Notes: generated from the letters alone by a model not told the origin. Positions 11,645-24,200 are shown, counted from the first letter of the stretch. The stretch: DNA of 64,000 nt from Oryzias latipes (GCF_002234675.1 NC_019876.2:25987250-26051249); one strand, 5' to 3'. Numbers and translations: made by a program.

Positions 11645-12875
11645 CTGAGCACACAACTGAGAGAATTTCAGTGAAATCATCAATGAAACTTTGGCTGTGC
11701 TGAGGAGGCTTGTACATAACTATGCAGAGTAAGAAAGGAGTTTGTTTTAACTCTACTTTAAGGGGAAACATACTAGATGAAAACGCACTCAATGATAATC
11801 TGTGGGTTTCATTATTATCTTTAAACAGCGCAGAAACGCCTCCACCCTTTTTACTTTCTCGTATTTCAGATTCAGATTTGTAGTTGGGGGGAGTTGATTC
11901 AAATAGAATAATGCTTCCTGTGTTTTTGTCAAGCCATGTTTCAGTTAACAACATAAAATCAAGATTAAAAGAAAAGATGAAATTACTGATTAAAAAGGAT
12001 TTGTTACATAAAGATCTGGGGAGGGGATGAACACGATTTCTTTGATTGGACGGTCTAACTGCCCTTTTGCTTGGCTTTCTACGTGGTGTAACTGCAGGTA
12101 TAGCATCAGAAGAAAGATGTCCATCACAGGTCCCCAGTTTAATGTAACCTTCACCATAACTGTAAGTCCTGGGAGACTGGGGGCCCGTTTCAGTCTAGCT
12201 CAGGGAGATAGCACCTCTAGAGGCATGCGTGGGTGGTCGAGTAGAGGGTAATTTGGGCGATGGGCCAGGAGGGCAGGAGCTGGATGGGATTTGGGTGAAC
12301 GATCGGGGGGACGCGGCGGGGAGGGTTTGGATGAATGGCGGGAAAGACATGTTGGAGGGACTTTGGGAGAAGGACAAGGAGCGGGCGCAGAAGGGGTAGG
12401 AGAGCTCCTGTGTGGTGTGAGGCCCACAGGTGTTATTTGATGAGGCTATCAAGATGGCTGGGTAGAGCCATGGGTGAAAGTGGGGGCGGGGGGGGAAAGG
12501 AGATTGAGTCTTCACTGGGAGTAGATGTAGCAGGGGGCACCTACAGCTGGTCAGGTGAAGTATTTCCTGGTCCAAGCTCTCTGTTGGAGCGACAGATGGA
12601 TCTAAAACCTGTAACGACAGCCCCAGAGAAAGGGGTGCTAGAAGAAGAAGCGAGAAGGTTCTTCACTAACTCTCTAGCTCTACCTCTGTTCAGGTGTGAG
12701 CCCTTACCTATGAACAGGTCCTTTTGCTTCCAGAATATATTAAATATATTAAACTCTCTGGACAGCCATGTTTTCAGCTGAAACAACCGGCTAAAATTGA
12801 GTGACATCCCATCAATGTAAGGAAGAGGTCCACTGATGAATGCCTCAATCTCTACTTTGTCAATCTCTTCAAATA

Positions 12876-13158
12876 GGGGGCGGCCGTGGTGCAGCGGTGG
12901 GGCGGTCGACCCATGATCATAAGATTGCAGGTTCGATTCCCGCCTTGCACGCCCATGAGTCGAAGTGTCCTTGGGCAAGACACTGAACCCCACCTTGCCT
13001 CTGGTGGGAGGCTGGCGCCAGTGTTTGGCAGCGGAGCCGCCATCAGTGTGTGAATGTGTGTGTGCATGGGTGAATGGGACTGTGACTGTAAAGCGCTTTG
13101 GGCCTTCGTAAGAAGGTAGAAAGCGCTATATAAGTATACGCCATTTTACCATTTTTAC
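12876..13158 (+). mobile_element. tRNA-derived SINE, copy 1 only
   Basis: The head GGGGGCGGCCGTGGTGCAGC and the B-box-like GGTTCGATTCC mark a tRNA-type promoter. The 3' part AAAGCGCTATATAAGTATACG resembles LINE tails used by fish SINEs. The target duplication CAAATA lies at 12870-12875 and 13159-13164. The site in copy 2 (about 36965) is intact and empty, so this insertion is younger than the duplication. Confidence 0.85.
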
Positions 13159-13249
13159 CAAATAACTTTCTGAAGCTTTTTTTTTAACTGTTCCGATTGT
13201 TCTTTTCTGATATCAACAGCACCAACATGAATAATTAATTGTTTAACTC

Positions 13250-13899
13250 TGTGGTGGGGTCCCGCCAGGATGCAGAGGAGCCAAGGTGAGGAGGTCCGTT
13301 CTTTATTCAGACAAAGGTGCTTCACGCACCAGCACGCGTCACCTCCGTCACTCCTCCTCACCTTGTCTCCTCTGCATCCTTTCTCGGCAGGACCCCGCCA
13401 CATATGGTGTCAGAAGTGGGATTGCAGAGGGACCACAAAAAGGTGAGGACGCAGAGGCGGTGAGGAAGATCAGCAAACACAGCTCAGTTCCAGGGACTCC
13501 ACCCTCTGAGGAAGAGGGGGTGGATCCAGGTGGCCTTGGCGGTGCTTCAGGCCAGGCCAGGGGCCCGGAGAGAACTGCGGCGTCCAGCTCAGCGCCCATG
13601 ACGAGCGGCGGACCTCGCTGACAGCAAGGGCGGACACCGTGTTTTATTGTTTGTGCATTTGTGTATTTTATGTTTTAAAATTACTACCTGTGGTGCCACT
13701 TGGACAATAATTGAGTGGAACGCCCAACAGGCGTGGCTTAGCGTTCAAAAGGGAGCACCACAGGTTGTGAAAGGAGGAGGAGTGAGACTGAGGTGTCAGG
13801 TGCTGTGTGGCCCTGCGTAGAGCTATTGTTTCCTGAAATAAAGACCGAACTGCCTCACCTTGGCTCTTCTGCATCCTTTCTCGGCGGGACCCCGCCACA
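13250..13899 (+). mobile_element. Small LTR-retroelement fossil in L2 (copy 1)
   Basis: A 650-bp insert is flanked by the 5-bp duplication AACTC. It has a short TG...CA unit at the left (13250-13407), a primer-binding-like TGGTGTCAGAAGTGGG just after it, and a longer TG...CA unit at the right (13689-13899) with AATAAA. It carries no genes and looks like a rearranged, non-autonomous Gypsy-type (TRIM-like) element. It sits within the L2 ORF1 esterase region. It is broken and old; further age detail is not possible by eye. Confidence 0.65.
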
Positions 13900-14929
13900 A
13901 ACTCCTTGGTACAAGACTTGAGATAAGAGTCCTGTAATCACTGGAACAGTAGAACTCAGGCAGCAAAAATTTTGCATTCTTCTCTGGCTTACTCCACTGA
14001 TAGCGCCATCTGCAAGCAGCAGCGTATCTCTGACCTTGACGTTTGGCACAGATTTTTTTTCTGCCTGTGCTTTGTTGTTGACATTATGGTGCCTATTCTG
14101 CGAAATTGATCCAATTTCTCTTTGTTCTTTAAAGTCACACTGTGATAGAGGTAAAAATCTGTTTGTTTGCTTTATTTCAGATGTTATGTCATCTTTCCGC
14201 TTTGCCTTAACACATAGTTCCTCCACACAAAGTTTTGGAAAGGACACAACATCACTCAAAGTCTATGTTATCGTTAGTTGTCCCATTTGTATTAATAGCA
14301 GGCTTCTTACCACCGGATGCTACTGGAAGGGTCTTGTGAAGTCCATTTTCAAATTATAAAGCAAATATTCGTGCTTGTAGTTCATTTATTTCTTGTTGAT
14401 AGATCCGACAGTGTTCACAGTAGGAGTTTGTTTTTCTTTCTCTTCCAAACATGTTGCTGGCACGTCAAAAGAAACCTTTATCCTCCTGGGTGAATAAGTT
14501 TACCCCTTGGAATGCGTCTCGTTTTCCAGCAGAAATTCATTGTTTAAATCCAAACTCCACTTTTCGATATTGTTTCGTTCATGTTTTAATATTCTGCTTA
14601 TCTGTGAGGAAAAGCCACAAGCTCTGCTCTCAAAGCAAAACTTACTTCTTCTTTTGTGGCACCATAAGTGTGGAGAGGGGAGAGGATGAAGAGATGGGTG
14701 CGATGTTCAGTGTCAGATGTACTAACATAAAAGCTCAAAGTACTATCTACTGCAGGTGTGTCAAAGTTAGAATTCAAAGAGCACCCTCTATCGCTGTGCG
14801 TCGCCTTGGGTGAAACACTACACTACAGGCATGCTATTGGAAGTGTGCTCCCTGGAAAATGCTACCTCCTGGAATGTGCTGTCCTGGGCAACCGCCCACC
14901 TTGCCCATATCAAAAACCGCTACTGCGCG

Positions 14930-15621
14930 TTTGAGATGTTTATGGTCTGTCTGGGTCTGTTTTAGATTGGTTTGTCTCATATCTCAGTGGAAGAACTTTT
15001 TATATTGCCATATAAGTTCCTTAACCTCTAAAATGAGAAAAATATCTTGTGCCGTTCGGAAGGGTTAAATTCTAGGCCCTCCTTTTTTATTTCAAATATG
15101 ATTCCTCTTGGGAAACTAGTGAATTTAGCCAGATTTCTAATTATTTATATGCAGACGACATTCAGCTTTACTTTTACTACTAGTTTTTAGACGCTTGCAT
15201 GGACAAACTCCTGCATACATTGCTAACCTTTTAACCCCCTACTCTTCGGCATGGTCCATGAGGTCTTGAAAACCAAAAACGTTTACAAATCCCAAAAGCC
15301 TGCATAAAACCTGCTTATAAACCTGGAGACCTGTCTTTCAATCGGTCACTCCTCGTCTTTCGAATGCTCTTCATTTGTCATTATGACAGACCGACTCTGT
15401 TCAGTATTTTAAAGGTCAGGTAAAGGCGTTTTTATTCAGAACTTCTTTTAGTTAATCTAATTTAGCTTTTTACTGTGACATCATCTTTGTTTAAGTCTGT
15501 GATATGTGTGTGCTGATTTGGTGTAATGTTGGATGTTTTTTATGATTGTGAAGCACTTTGGGATTATTATCTGAGAAAGTTGCCATAGAAATAAACATTT
15601 ACCTGCTAACCTACTCACTAG
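14930..15621 (+). mobile_element. Decayed Rex1/CR1-like LINE 3' fragment (copy 1)
   Basis: Broken frames resemble reverse transcriptase blocks: a degraded SYLSGRTF-like motif near 14980, LGPLLF-like near 15080, YADDIQLYF near 15150, and a C-terminal HYDRP plus FLFRTSF pattern near 15390-15450. The copy 2 counterpart is 39360-40053. The right edge of the near-identical block falls inside this element. Confidence 0.65.
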
Positions 15622-15629
15622 ATTAAGTT

Positions 15630-15984
15630 GTAATGGATTGGATTTATCTGAGCTTTTCCAGACGCTCAAAGCGCTTACATTGTGGCCATTATTCATTCAC
15701 TCCTCATTCATACTTGGTGATGGTAAGCTACCAATATAGCCACAGCTGTCCTGGGGCAGACTGACAGAGGCGTGGCTGCCAGTTCGCGCCTACTGCCCCT
15801 CTGACCATCACCGGGACATTCATGCACATTCACACACCAGTGGAGCCACACTGGAGGCAAGGAGGGTGAAGTGTCTTGCCCAGGGACACAACTGCATTTT
15901 GGCTGGTGGGAGCGAGGATCGAACCGCCAACCTTTCGATCATTGGACGACCTGCTCAACCATCTGAGCCACTGTCGCCCCTTTA
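15630..15984 (-). mobile_element. tRNA-derived SINE, antisense (copy 1)
   Basis: Read on the - strand it starts GGGGCGACAGTGGCTCAGAT with a B box GGTTCGATCC, and a LINE-like AAGCGC tail lies at the other end. The duplication ATTAAGTT flanks it at 15622-15629 and 15985-15992. The copy 2 counterpart at 40063-40374 has an internal deletion of about 40 bp. Confidence 0.75.
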
Positions 15985-16435
15985 ATTAAGTTACATGGTT
16001 CAATGTAAATCAAAGGATGAGTGGACACATGTGGAAAATGTCAAGATCAATTTCATATTTATTTATGGATGAAAAAAACATCAATGTAGGATAAAAAGGG
16101 AATTGTCTTAAATCTGCTTTTGTTGTTGTTTTATAGACAATTCAATTGGTTGCTTCATGAAATTTCAGAATGGAGTTTTTACAAGAAAATAACTTTAATG
16201 GAAGAACCCTACTAAAAACCATTTCTTAACCAGCCATGGTAGAGCCGTGAAAAAAAGAATTCTAACATCTGCAGTCAAAGAGTCAGGAAATGTAAACAGA
16301 AAAAAGCGTGTTATGTAAATCAGCTGTATTTGCAAACTAAGAGTCTCTTTGTATTCGGATATTTGAAACTTTCTTTGAAAACATTCATGGAACTATGTAA
16401 ATCTCTACAGTATGTTCCTGCTATGTATGTTTTGA

Positions 16436-16443
16436 TATAAAAA
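16436..16443 (+). promoter_or_regulatory. TATA box of lectin B
   Basis: TATAAAAA stands 96 bp before the ATG, in a stretch of about 100 bp conserved before lectin D (40826-40833). The expected start site lies near the CACTGTGTTCAGACAC motif about 20-30 bp downstream. Confidence 0.65.
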
Positions 16444-16531
16444 TCCTCCCAGACCTTCACTGTGTTCAGACACAAACATCAGCCGTGGTGTTTCCATCCC
16501 AGAGTTTCCTTCTACAGTCCACAGAAGCATC

Positions 16532-19500
16532 ATGATGGAGAAGATCCTGCTGCTCGTCTTGGTTTCCTCAGGTAAGTCGGAAAAATGTTAGGCTAATCAA
16601 TTAAGATTGTTATCATTATATAACTGCACTTCAATAATCGCTTAAGTGGAGAAATGATTAAATGTACTTTAATCTCTACACTGAGAATTAATTTGGGAGA
16701 CTGGAAACAAAAACTGCGTCCAACAAGAAAAATCTTCCAGCAGAAAGAAACGTAATTTCCCCCTCATCTGTTGTGATGGTTTAGTGTCAGAGAAGACAGG
16801 AAAAAAGCATCAATCTGTTTCTTTGCATGCTCTGAGACTGGGTGTTCTAGGTTTAAAAAAAATATTATAAAGACAGTTCCACAAACTTCATTCATTTAAG
16901 TTTTTTTCAAAAGGGACTCTGAAGTTTTTCTCACCAGGGGGGTATAGTGAGAGGGTGATAAGACCACGTATGGATGTTTAAAGGTAAACTTTTTTTCACA
17001 TTAATCTATCTTAATTATTTGCTTCAGTTAAAATAAATAATTTTTTGGAGTTAAGTCAGCTTAAAAACAAGTTATCAGACAGTTATTTTACTTTCATTCA
17101 AATTAATTCAATTAAGTAGCTGTAAGGAATTGTGGGAAACCATTACCTTTGCCTGCCTGGACAGATTCGGGTACAAGTGTAGGTTTTTGTCTGTTTTAGC
17201 TGTTTTACTGGGTTTCGTCTAGTTATTTTATCCTGTTATGTTTAATTCTTTCTGCTCCATGAGTGAGAGGGAGGGAGAGCATGATAAGTTTATTTAGCAC
17301 CCTTAGTGCAACAGTCTGGTGTTAGAATGGGGCGGCCGTGGTGCAGCGGTAGGGCGGTCGACCCATTATCATAAGATTGCAGGTTCAATTCCCGCCTTGC
17401 ACACCCATGAGTCAAAGTGTCCTTGGGCAAGACACTGAACCACCTTGAAGACACCTTGCCTCTGGTGGTAGGCAGGCGCCTGTGTTTGGCAGCGGAGCCG
17501 CCACCAGTGTGTGAATGTGTGTGTGACTGGGTGAATGGGTCTGTGACTGTAAAGCGCTTTGTCCTTGTAGGAAGAAAGGCGCTATACAAGTATACGCCAT
17601 TTACCATTTACCAGAACTAAAGTTACATTCAGAGTCATGATATTTAAATGCATGGCATATAATGTAAATCCACACTGTATCATTTAATTTAATTTTATAA
17701 AAATGAGAAAATCTGCAGCCTCTAACTCAAACAAATGAGAGTTCAAGAAGTAAATTAAAATCTCAGACTCCACATAGCTCTCTCTTTTTTTCTCCACGCG
17801 TTTCCATGGTGATTCTGGAAATCAGCGATCCATTGAGAATGTCTTTATGGACTTGACGTGCACGTGCATTAACCCAGGGTTACCAAGTCAAGCGTAATTA
17901 CGCCAACTCATATCCGGTCTTTTAGAGCAAGTTCAGGCGGATTTCAGAGTTCAGGATTACAGTCAGGGTTAGTTTAAACATGCTTCCTGGGATACCCCGC
18001 TGGAATCAAGTCATAAATAATTTATTCCAGTGTGATTTTACTGTTACTGGGGAAATAACCGTTTCACTATTTACTAAAAACATCACCTTCTGTTTGATTC
18101 TATGAAGTAGGAAGAAAATTTTATTGTTTATCACTGAAACAAATGTGTTTTTTCTCACAGAGATCTTCCTCCTCTCCTCCTGCCTCCTCATCCGTCAGTA
18201 CCACTTTGTTAATCAACCTTTGAACTGGACTGAAGCTCAGACTTACTGCAGACAGAAATACACAGATCTGGCCCCTATTGAAAACTCTAAAGAAATGGAC
18301 AAACTGATAAACACCATTTCATCTGCTGGTTACAGTTATCACATTTGGATTGGTCTTTACAATGAAATGAACTGTAGATGGTCTGATGGGTTCATTGGTA
18401 GCTTCACAGGCAACAACTACAACTACAACTACTGGACTTCACAAGATACATCAAACGCTCGTAGTGATCAGCTCTGTATGGGTGTATACTGGAATCAACA
18501 GAATTACCAGTATCACTATTGGTTCGACTCAAGCTGCGGTTCATTATATCCTTTTGTGTGCAACAATGGTAAGACTTTCAGAAAAAAAAACATATGGTAG
18601 GTTTATTTTACTAGAACGTAAAAATGATCAAGTGAATCACAGCAGACGCTTGATGTCAGCAAAAACTGATCAGTCTATCATTCCTGTCCAATGTATGGAA
18701 ACACTTTGAATAAAGTCATGTGACCATCCAGTGTGCTAGAATGTTCTAAAACGACGGTGAACTGATCTTTAGGAAACAAAAATGAGAATGGATATGACTT
18801 TCATTCATGTTTACTTGTTTGGACACATATTTCATTTACATTTGATTATCTTGAAGAAATACTATAACTCTGAAAAATCTTACCTGCACTGTTCAGTACC
18901 AGGTATTTATTTCTGAGTCACACTGATTGAAGTTTTGGCTAAAGATGTCCTGAATCTATTTAGTTTTGTGAATTGGATCATTCAAAAGGAACCAAAATCG
19001 ACTATGAATCAGATCAGCAACTACAAATGATGATATAAATCAAATTGTTGTTAAAATGAACCGTTATACCCCTCCTGTTTTCTCTGTAATCCACAGGATC
19101 CCAGCAGAATCCTGAATATGTTTTTGTGAATGAAATAATGAACTGGTCCAGCGCTCAGAGATACTGCAGACAGAACTTCACAGACCTGGTCACAGTGAGG
19201 AACGACACAGACTGGCAGAAGATTTATAGTGTGGTGCCTATTAATCAGAACCTATGGATCGGTCTTTATAGAAATTCAAACATTTCCTGGTCTGATGGGA
19301 GCAACTTCTCTTTCTACCCAAAAACATTATATTTTTATATTCAGCCTTGCGTAATCAGTGCCACATGTGGTTTTCAATATGGGCAAGACAGAAATTTCTG
19401 GCATTTTCATCCTTGTGAAGCCAGATTCCCATTTATCTGCTATGGTTCTAAAGGTGAGTTCAGCATTAAATTATTCTAACTGAGATTCCCTTTACACTAA

Positions 19501-19851
19501 TGTGTACATCTCTCATCTTCATGTACATTTTCAGTGTAATTTAGTATTTTTTACCTTCTGTTTTCATTCAGTACCCATACAAAAGCGTGTGGTGAAACTG
19601 AGACTGAAGACAGAAAACTCTGAAGATCTGAACGATGCTGCTGTTAAAGTAAAGTTGCTGGAAGAGGTGAGTCTGGAATTTCAACAGTTTCAACTCTGGT
19701 AGAAACAAATAAAGCTTCTGAAAAACATATTTATGTTCAGCTTCAGAAGAAACTGGAGGAGAACGGAGTGAATGGAGTAAAGGTGAAGTGGAAACAGCAG
19801 ACTGATGGAAAAGTCTTCAACAAGGAGGAGAAAAAGAAGACCGAGCTCTGA
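16532..19851 (+). CDS. Lectin B: secreted two-domain C-type lectin, intact
   Basis: Five exons join in frame: 16532-16571, 18161-18568, 19097-19453, 19572-19666, 19741-19851, giving 336 residues. All introns are GT-AG. The ATG (a second follows at once) starts MMEKILLLVLVSS, a hydrophobic signal peptide completed in exon 2. CTLD1 is about residues 27-149 (WTEAQTYC, WIGLYNEMN, WSDG, WFDSSC, PFVC). CTLD2 is about 150-268 (WSSAQRYC, WIGLYRNSN, WSDG, PFIC). Residues 269-336 form a charged tail (KRVVKLRLKTENSEDLND...). CTLD1 has no EPN or QPD. CTLD2 has QPC where EPN/QPD is expected and WHF in place of WND, so classical calcium-dependent sugar binding is doubtful. NWS, NFT and NIS are possible N-glycosylation sites. 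No transmembrane segment is seen, so secretion is inferred. The role is probably immune or ligand recognition, as for related fish lectins. AATAAA is at 19854-19859. Confidence 0.9.
17329..17612 (+). mobile_element. tRNA-derived SINE in lectin B intron 1
   Basis: Same family as 12876-13158, with the same head (GGGGCGGCCGTGGTGCAGCG), a slightly altered B box (GGTTCAATTCC) and the same CGCTATACAAGTATACGCC tail. Lectin D's much shorter intron 1 (523 bp against 1,589 bp) lacks it. Confidence 0.8.
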
Positions 19852-19882
19852 AAAATAAACCCTTTCATTAGAAATTCATATT

Positions 19883-20900
19883 TCATATTTTGTAATTAAC
19901 AGGTCCCAGTTTTCTTATTATTTGTGCTGGCCCTTCCCACTTAGGTGCTAGCTTTGCTGAAAATGTATCCGTTGCTTTGGATAATGGATGTGACCGGACC
20001 CAGACAAAGTCACCCGCCAGGAAGTGGGTATCTCTGCTATTGTAGTACTTAGCTTGTCTTGTCTGGTGTGAGCCCATTCTCCTACTCATCTCTTCCGCCA
20101 TCGTCTGCTGTCGTTCTACCTGAGTGTATGCTGACCTCTGGTCTGGAGATGGTGTTTTGTGGATGAATCTCTCCAGTGGTCCATGGATAGTTCGTCCTGA
20201 GGCCATCTCCGCAGTGGTCTCTTGCCATGCGGTGTTGATAGCAAAGCGGAATTCCGTAATCCATTGGTCCCACGTGTTAAAAAACTGTCCAACAAATGAG
20301 GCAATCATGTTCTTTACTGTTCTATTAAAACCTTCTGTGAGATTGGTTTGAGAGCCATAACTAGTGGTCAACTTAGGAATGACGCCCCTGGTGGTACAAA
20401 GTTCTTTAATGAGACTGCTAGTGAACTGGGGGCCCCGCTCTGAGACCAGATATTTCAGGACCCCCCAGCAGGTAAAAATCTCCTCCCTCAGGATTTTGAT
20501 TAGATGAGGCGTTTCAGTGTCTTTCAAGGGGAACATTTATACCCATTTTGTGTAATAATCCACCACGACCACCGACACAGTATTGGATTTCTTGCTTCTG
20601 GGAAACGGACCTATGATGTCGATTCCTAGCATCTCCCCGGGATTGTGCACCGATGTGGACTTCAATAATCCTGCTGGTTTGCTGTTATCCACTTTTAGTC
20701 TTTGACATATGTGACAGGTCTTGGTGTGCTCCCACATATCCTTCCTCACTGTAGGCCACCAAGCGACCTCCAAGACTCGCAACAGGGTTTTAAACTGTCC
20801 CAGATGGCCCCCTAGACGGTTGTTGTGTAAGTATCTGAGGAACTATGCTCTCACGGTTTTGGGACCCACCAACTTATACTTCATGCCTTGTTCTACACAA
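19883..20900 (-). mobile_element. Gypsy-type LTR retrotransposon pol fossil
   Basis: A fragment of integrase on the - strand: a zinc-binding end ([12 protein letters not shown]), the catalytic core with [11 protein letters not shown] and a following segment, and the C-terminal region. No LTRs, gag, protease or RT are present, so it is a broken internal piece. It lies between lectin B and the intron flank of lectin C and has no counterpart after lectin D. It is a fossil of uncertain age. Confidence 0.85.
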
Positions 20901-21253
20901 TAAGAAACACAAAAGAAATTTGATTTGGTTTAATGTTGTCTATTCATAAAAGTCTTTCAGGTTTTGCAAGACAATAAGTAAATATGAAGACAAATAAATC
21001 AAGATTCTCTTTTCATAACTTCATAAGTCAAGTTAACTTTTAAAAAATGCATCAACATGTTTCTATGGTCTCTCTGAGAACTAAGTGTTCCAGGTTTTAG
21101 AAATATTACAGAGGCAGTTCTACAAACTTGATTCATTTGAGAGTTTTCTTCAAAAAAGGCACTGAATCAAGTCCAAAATAATGTATTTTTTATTCCTTAC
21201 ATGAGTTTCTGTCTGATTTTAACCAAAAAACAGAAACAGAAATACACAGATCT

Positions 21254-24200
21254 AGCTTTTGTATGGGTACTGGCTAGATTGAATCTAGCCACAGGGGTTG
21301 CAAGCCAGTTACTTCTGTGCCGGTCCCAAGCCCGGATAAATAGAGAGGGTTGCGTCAGGAAGGGCATCCGGCGTAAAAATTGCCAAAATAACCATGCGAA
21401 TCATCCACAACACTTTAGACATACCGGATCGGTCGAGGCCCGGGTTAACAACGACCGCCACCGATGCTGTTAACCTACAGGGTGTCGGTGGAAATTTGAC
21501 TACTGTTGGTCGAAGAAAGAGGGGAGGCAGAAGGGTCCGTGGCCAGAGAGAGAAGGGAAAAGGCAGGAACATAGGTTTGAGAATAGGGACTCTTAACGTT
21601 GGCACAATGACAGGGAAAGGCAGAGAGCTGGCAGACATGATGGAGAGAAGGAAGGTAGATGTACTGTGTGTGCAGGAGACAAGGTGGAAGGGCAGCAAGG
21701 CACGTAGTATTGGAGGAGGATACAAACTGTTCTATCATGGTGTTGATAGGAAGAGAAACGGGGTAGGTGTGATTCTGAAAGGGGAGTTTGTAAACAGCGT
21801 TCTAGAGGTGAAAAGAGTCTCGGACAGGATGATGAGCCTAAAGTTAGAAATTGAAGGGGTGATGGTGAATGTAGTCAGTGGGTATGCGCCACAGGTTGGC
21901 TGTGAGTTGGAAGTGAAGGAGAGATTCTGGAGTGAGTTGGATGAGGTCATACAGAGTTTCCCCAGAGGAGAGAGAGTTCTTATTGGAGCAGACTTTAATG
22001 GGCATGTTGGTGAGGGCAATAGAGGTGATGAGGAGGTGATGGGCAGGTTTGGTGTGAAGGAAAGGAATCTGGAGGGACAGATGGTGGTGGACTTTGCGAA
22101 GAGGATGGAAATGGCTGTAGTCAACACTTACTTCCAGAAGAGAGAGGAACATAGAGTGACATACAGAAGTGGAGGTAGGAGTACTCAGGTGGACTACATC
22201 CTATGTAGACGAGGTCATTTGAGAGAGGTTAATGACTGCAAAGTGGTGGTAGGAGAGAGTGTAGCCAGACAGCACCGCATGGTGGTGTGTAAAATGACTC
22301 TGGAGGTCAGGAAGAAGAAGAGAGGGAAAACAGAAAAGAAGACCAAGTGGTGGAAGCTACAGAATGAAGAAACTTGTGAGGAATTTAGGCAGAAGTTGAG
22401 GCAGGTCCTGGGTGGTCAGGATGAGCTTCCAGAGGACTGGGAAACTACAGCAGAGATTATCAGGGAAACAGGTAGGAAGGTGCTAGGTGTGTCATCTGGA
22501 AAGAGGAAAGACGGTAAAGAGACTTGGTGGTGGAATGAGGAAGTACAGGAATGCATCCAGAGGAAGAGGTTGGCTAAAAGGAAGTGGGATGTAGAAAGGA
22601 CTGAGGAAGGTAGACAGGAGTACAAGGAAGCGCAGCGTAGAGTGAAGAGAGAGGTGGCAAAGGCCAAACAGAAAGCTTACGATGAGCTATATGACAGGTT
22701 AGACACAAAGGAAGGAGAGAAGGACTTGTACAGACTAGCCAGACAGAGAGACAGAGGTGGGAAGGACGTGCAACAGATAAAGGTGATTAAGGACAGAGAT
22801 GGAAAGGTGCTAACAACCCAAGAGAGTGTACAGAAAAGATGGAAGGAGTATTTTGAGGAGCTGATGAACGAGGAAAATGACAGGGAAAGAAGGGAGGAAG
22901 ATGTGGTTGTTGTGGAGCAGGAAGTAGCAGAGATTGGAAAGGATGAGGTTAGGAAGGCTCTGAAAAGGATGAAGAGCGGAAAGGCCGTTGGTCCTGATGA
23001 CGTTCCTGTGGAGGTATGGAAGTGCTTAGGAGAGACAGCAGTGGAATTTCTAACAAGGTTGTTCAATAGGATTTTAGAGAGTGAGAAGATGCCTGAGGAA
23101 TGGAGGAGAAGCGTTCTGGTTCAGATCTTTAAGAACAAGGGTGACACGCAGAACTGCAGCAACTATAGAGGAATAAAGTTGATGAGCCACACAATGAAGC
23201 TGTGGGAAAGAGTAGTGGAAGCCAGGCTTAGGAAGAAGGTGGAGATCTGTGAGCAGCAGTATGGTTTCATGCCCCGTAAGAGCACCACTGATGCCATTTT
23301 TGCTTTGAGAATGTTGATGGAAAAGTACAGAGAAGGTCAGAAGGAGCTGCATTGTGTGTTCGTAGATTTAGAGAAGGCGTATGACAGGGTGCCGAGGGAG
23401 GAGCTGTGGTACTGTATGAGGTCGTCTGGAGTGGCAGAGAAGTATGTCAGAGTAGTTCAGGACATGTATGAGAGAAGTATGACGGTGGTGAGATGTGCTG
23501 TAGGTCAGACAGAGGAGTTCAAGGTGGAGGTGGGACTACACCAAGGATCAGCTTTGAGTCCTTTTTTGTTTGCTATGCTGATGGACAGGCTGACAGACGA
23601 GGTAAGACAGGAATCTCCCTGGACAATGATGTTTGCGGATGACATCGTAATTTGCAGTGAGAGTAGAGAGCAGGTGGAGGAACAGCTAGAGAGGTGGAGG
23701 TTTGCTCTGGAAAGAAGAGGCATGAAGGTCAGTCGTAGTAAGACAGAATACATGTGTCTGAACGAGAGGGATCAAGGTAGAAGCGTTAGGTTACAGGGGG
23801 CTGAGGTGAAGAAGGTGCAGGAGTTTAAGTACTTGGGGTCAACAGTTCAGTGTGATGGGGAGTGTGGAAAAGAGGTGAAGAGGCGAGTGCAGGCAGGTTG
23901 GAGCGGTTGGAGTAAAGTGTCAGGAGTGTTGTGTGACAGAAGAGTGCCAGCAAGACTCAAAGGAAAGGTGTACAAGACAGTGGTGAGACCAGCTCTGCTC
24001 TATGGGTTAGAGACGGTAGCAGTGAGACAGAGACAAGAGGCTGAGATGGAGGTAGCGGAGATGAAGATGTTGAGGTTCTCCTTAGGAGTGACCAGGTTAG
24101 ACAGGATAAGGAACGAGTACATCAGAGGGACGGCTCATGTTGCCTGTGTTAGCGACAAAGTCAGAGAAGCTAGACTGACATGGTTTGGACATGTTCAGAG

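Larger units (their letters stand above)
7848..14700 (-). mobile_element. L2-clade LINE, antisense, multiply interrupted (copy 1)
   Basis: Read on the - strand, ORF1 begins near 14452 with a CEHC plus coiled-coil start. It runs on to an SGNH-esterase-like domain (IIHVGAVDIRKEQSE, FISGPLPYIDG, SHLNRGRARELV). The ORF2 endonuclease follows at about 12010-11650 (LLTETWLDKN). A linker lies at 9414-9172. RT blocks lie at 8833-8573 (NYRPISSLPFLGKVLEK) and 8237-7848 (NYADDTQIYV, NNFLQLNSDKTEV). The 3' end is missing. Frames are interrupted, and the esterase block expected to read GDS reads ADG, so the element is dead. Three insertions split it: an LTR relic (13250-13899), a SINE (12876-13158) and a TIR element (9748-11644). 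Family identity is from motifs. Confidence 0.85.
5208..15056. repeat. Near-identical spacer block, copy 1
   Basis: By eye I find only about ten small differences over about 9.5 kb against 29307-39486, apart from the SINE (copy 1) and the L1-like insertion (copy 2). Sequence just outside differs by roughly 1.5 to 4 percent on both sides. The right edge falls inside an old LINE, so it is not an element boundary. Confidence 0.85.
850..19851 (+). repeat. Tandem duplication unit, copy 1
   Basis: The A-type lectin, spacer and B-type lectin recur in the same order and orientation at 21050-43195. Start codons of the two B-type genes are 24,390 bp apart. Similarity is several percent divergent near the lectin genes and almost complete in the middle of the spacer. 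Lineage-specific insertions differ: copy 1 has the hAT element at 3417-4527 and the SINE at 12876-13158, and copy 2 lacks both. Confidence 0.9.

Noticed and set aside
12335-12781. A 148-codon + strand open frame (and its copy at 36433)
   Set aside because: It is antisense to L2 ORF1/ORF2 sequence with clear LINE motifs on the - strand, and has no domain of its own.
12890-12950. tRNA gene-like A and B boxes (also 17340, 15900, 58510)
   Set aside because: They are heads of dispersed SINEs with LINE-like tails and cannot fold into complete tRNAs.
18386-18709. A 107-codon frame with a Thr run inside lectin B (similar at 41650)
   Set aside because: It is an alternative frame of the lectin CTLD1 exon.
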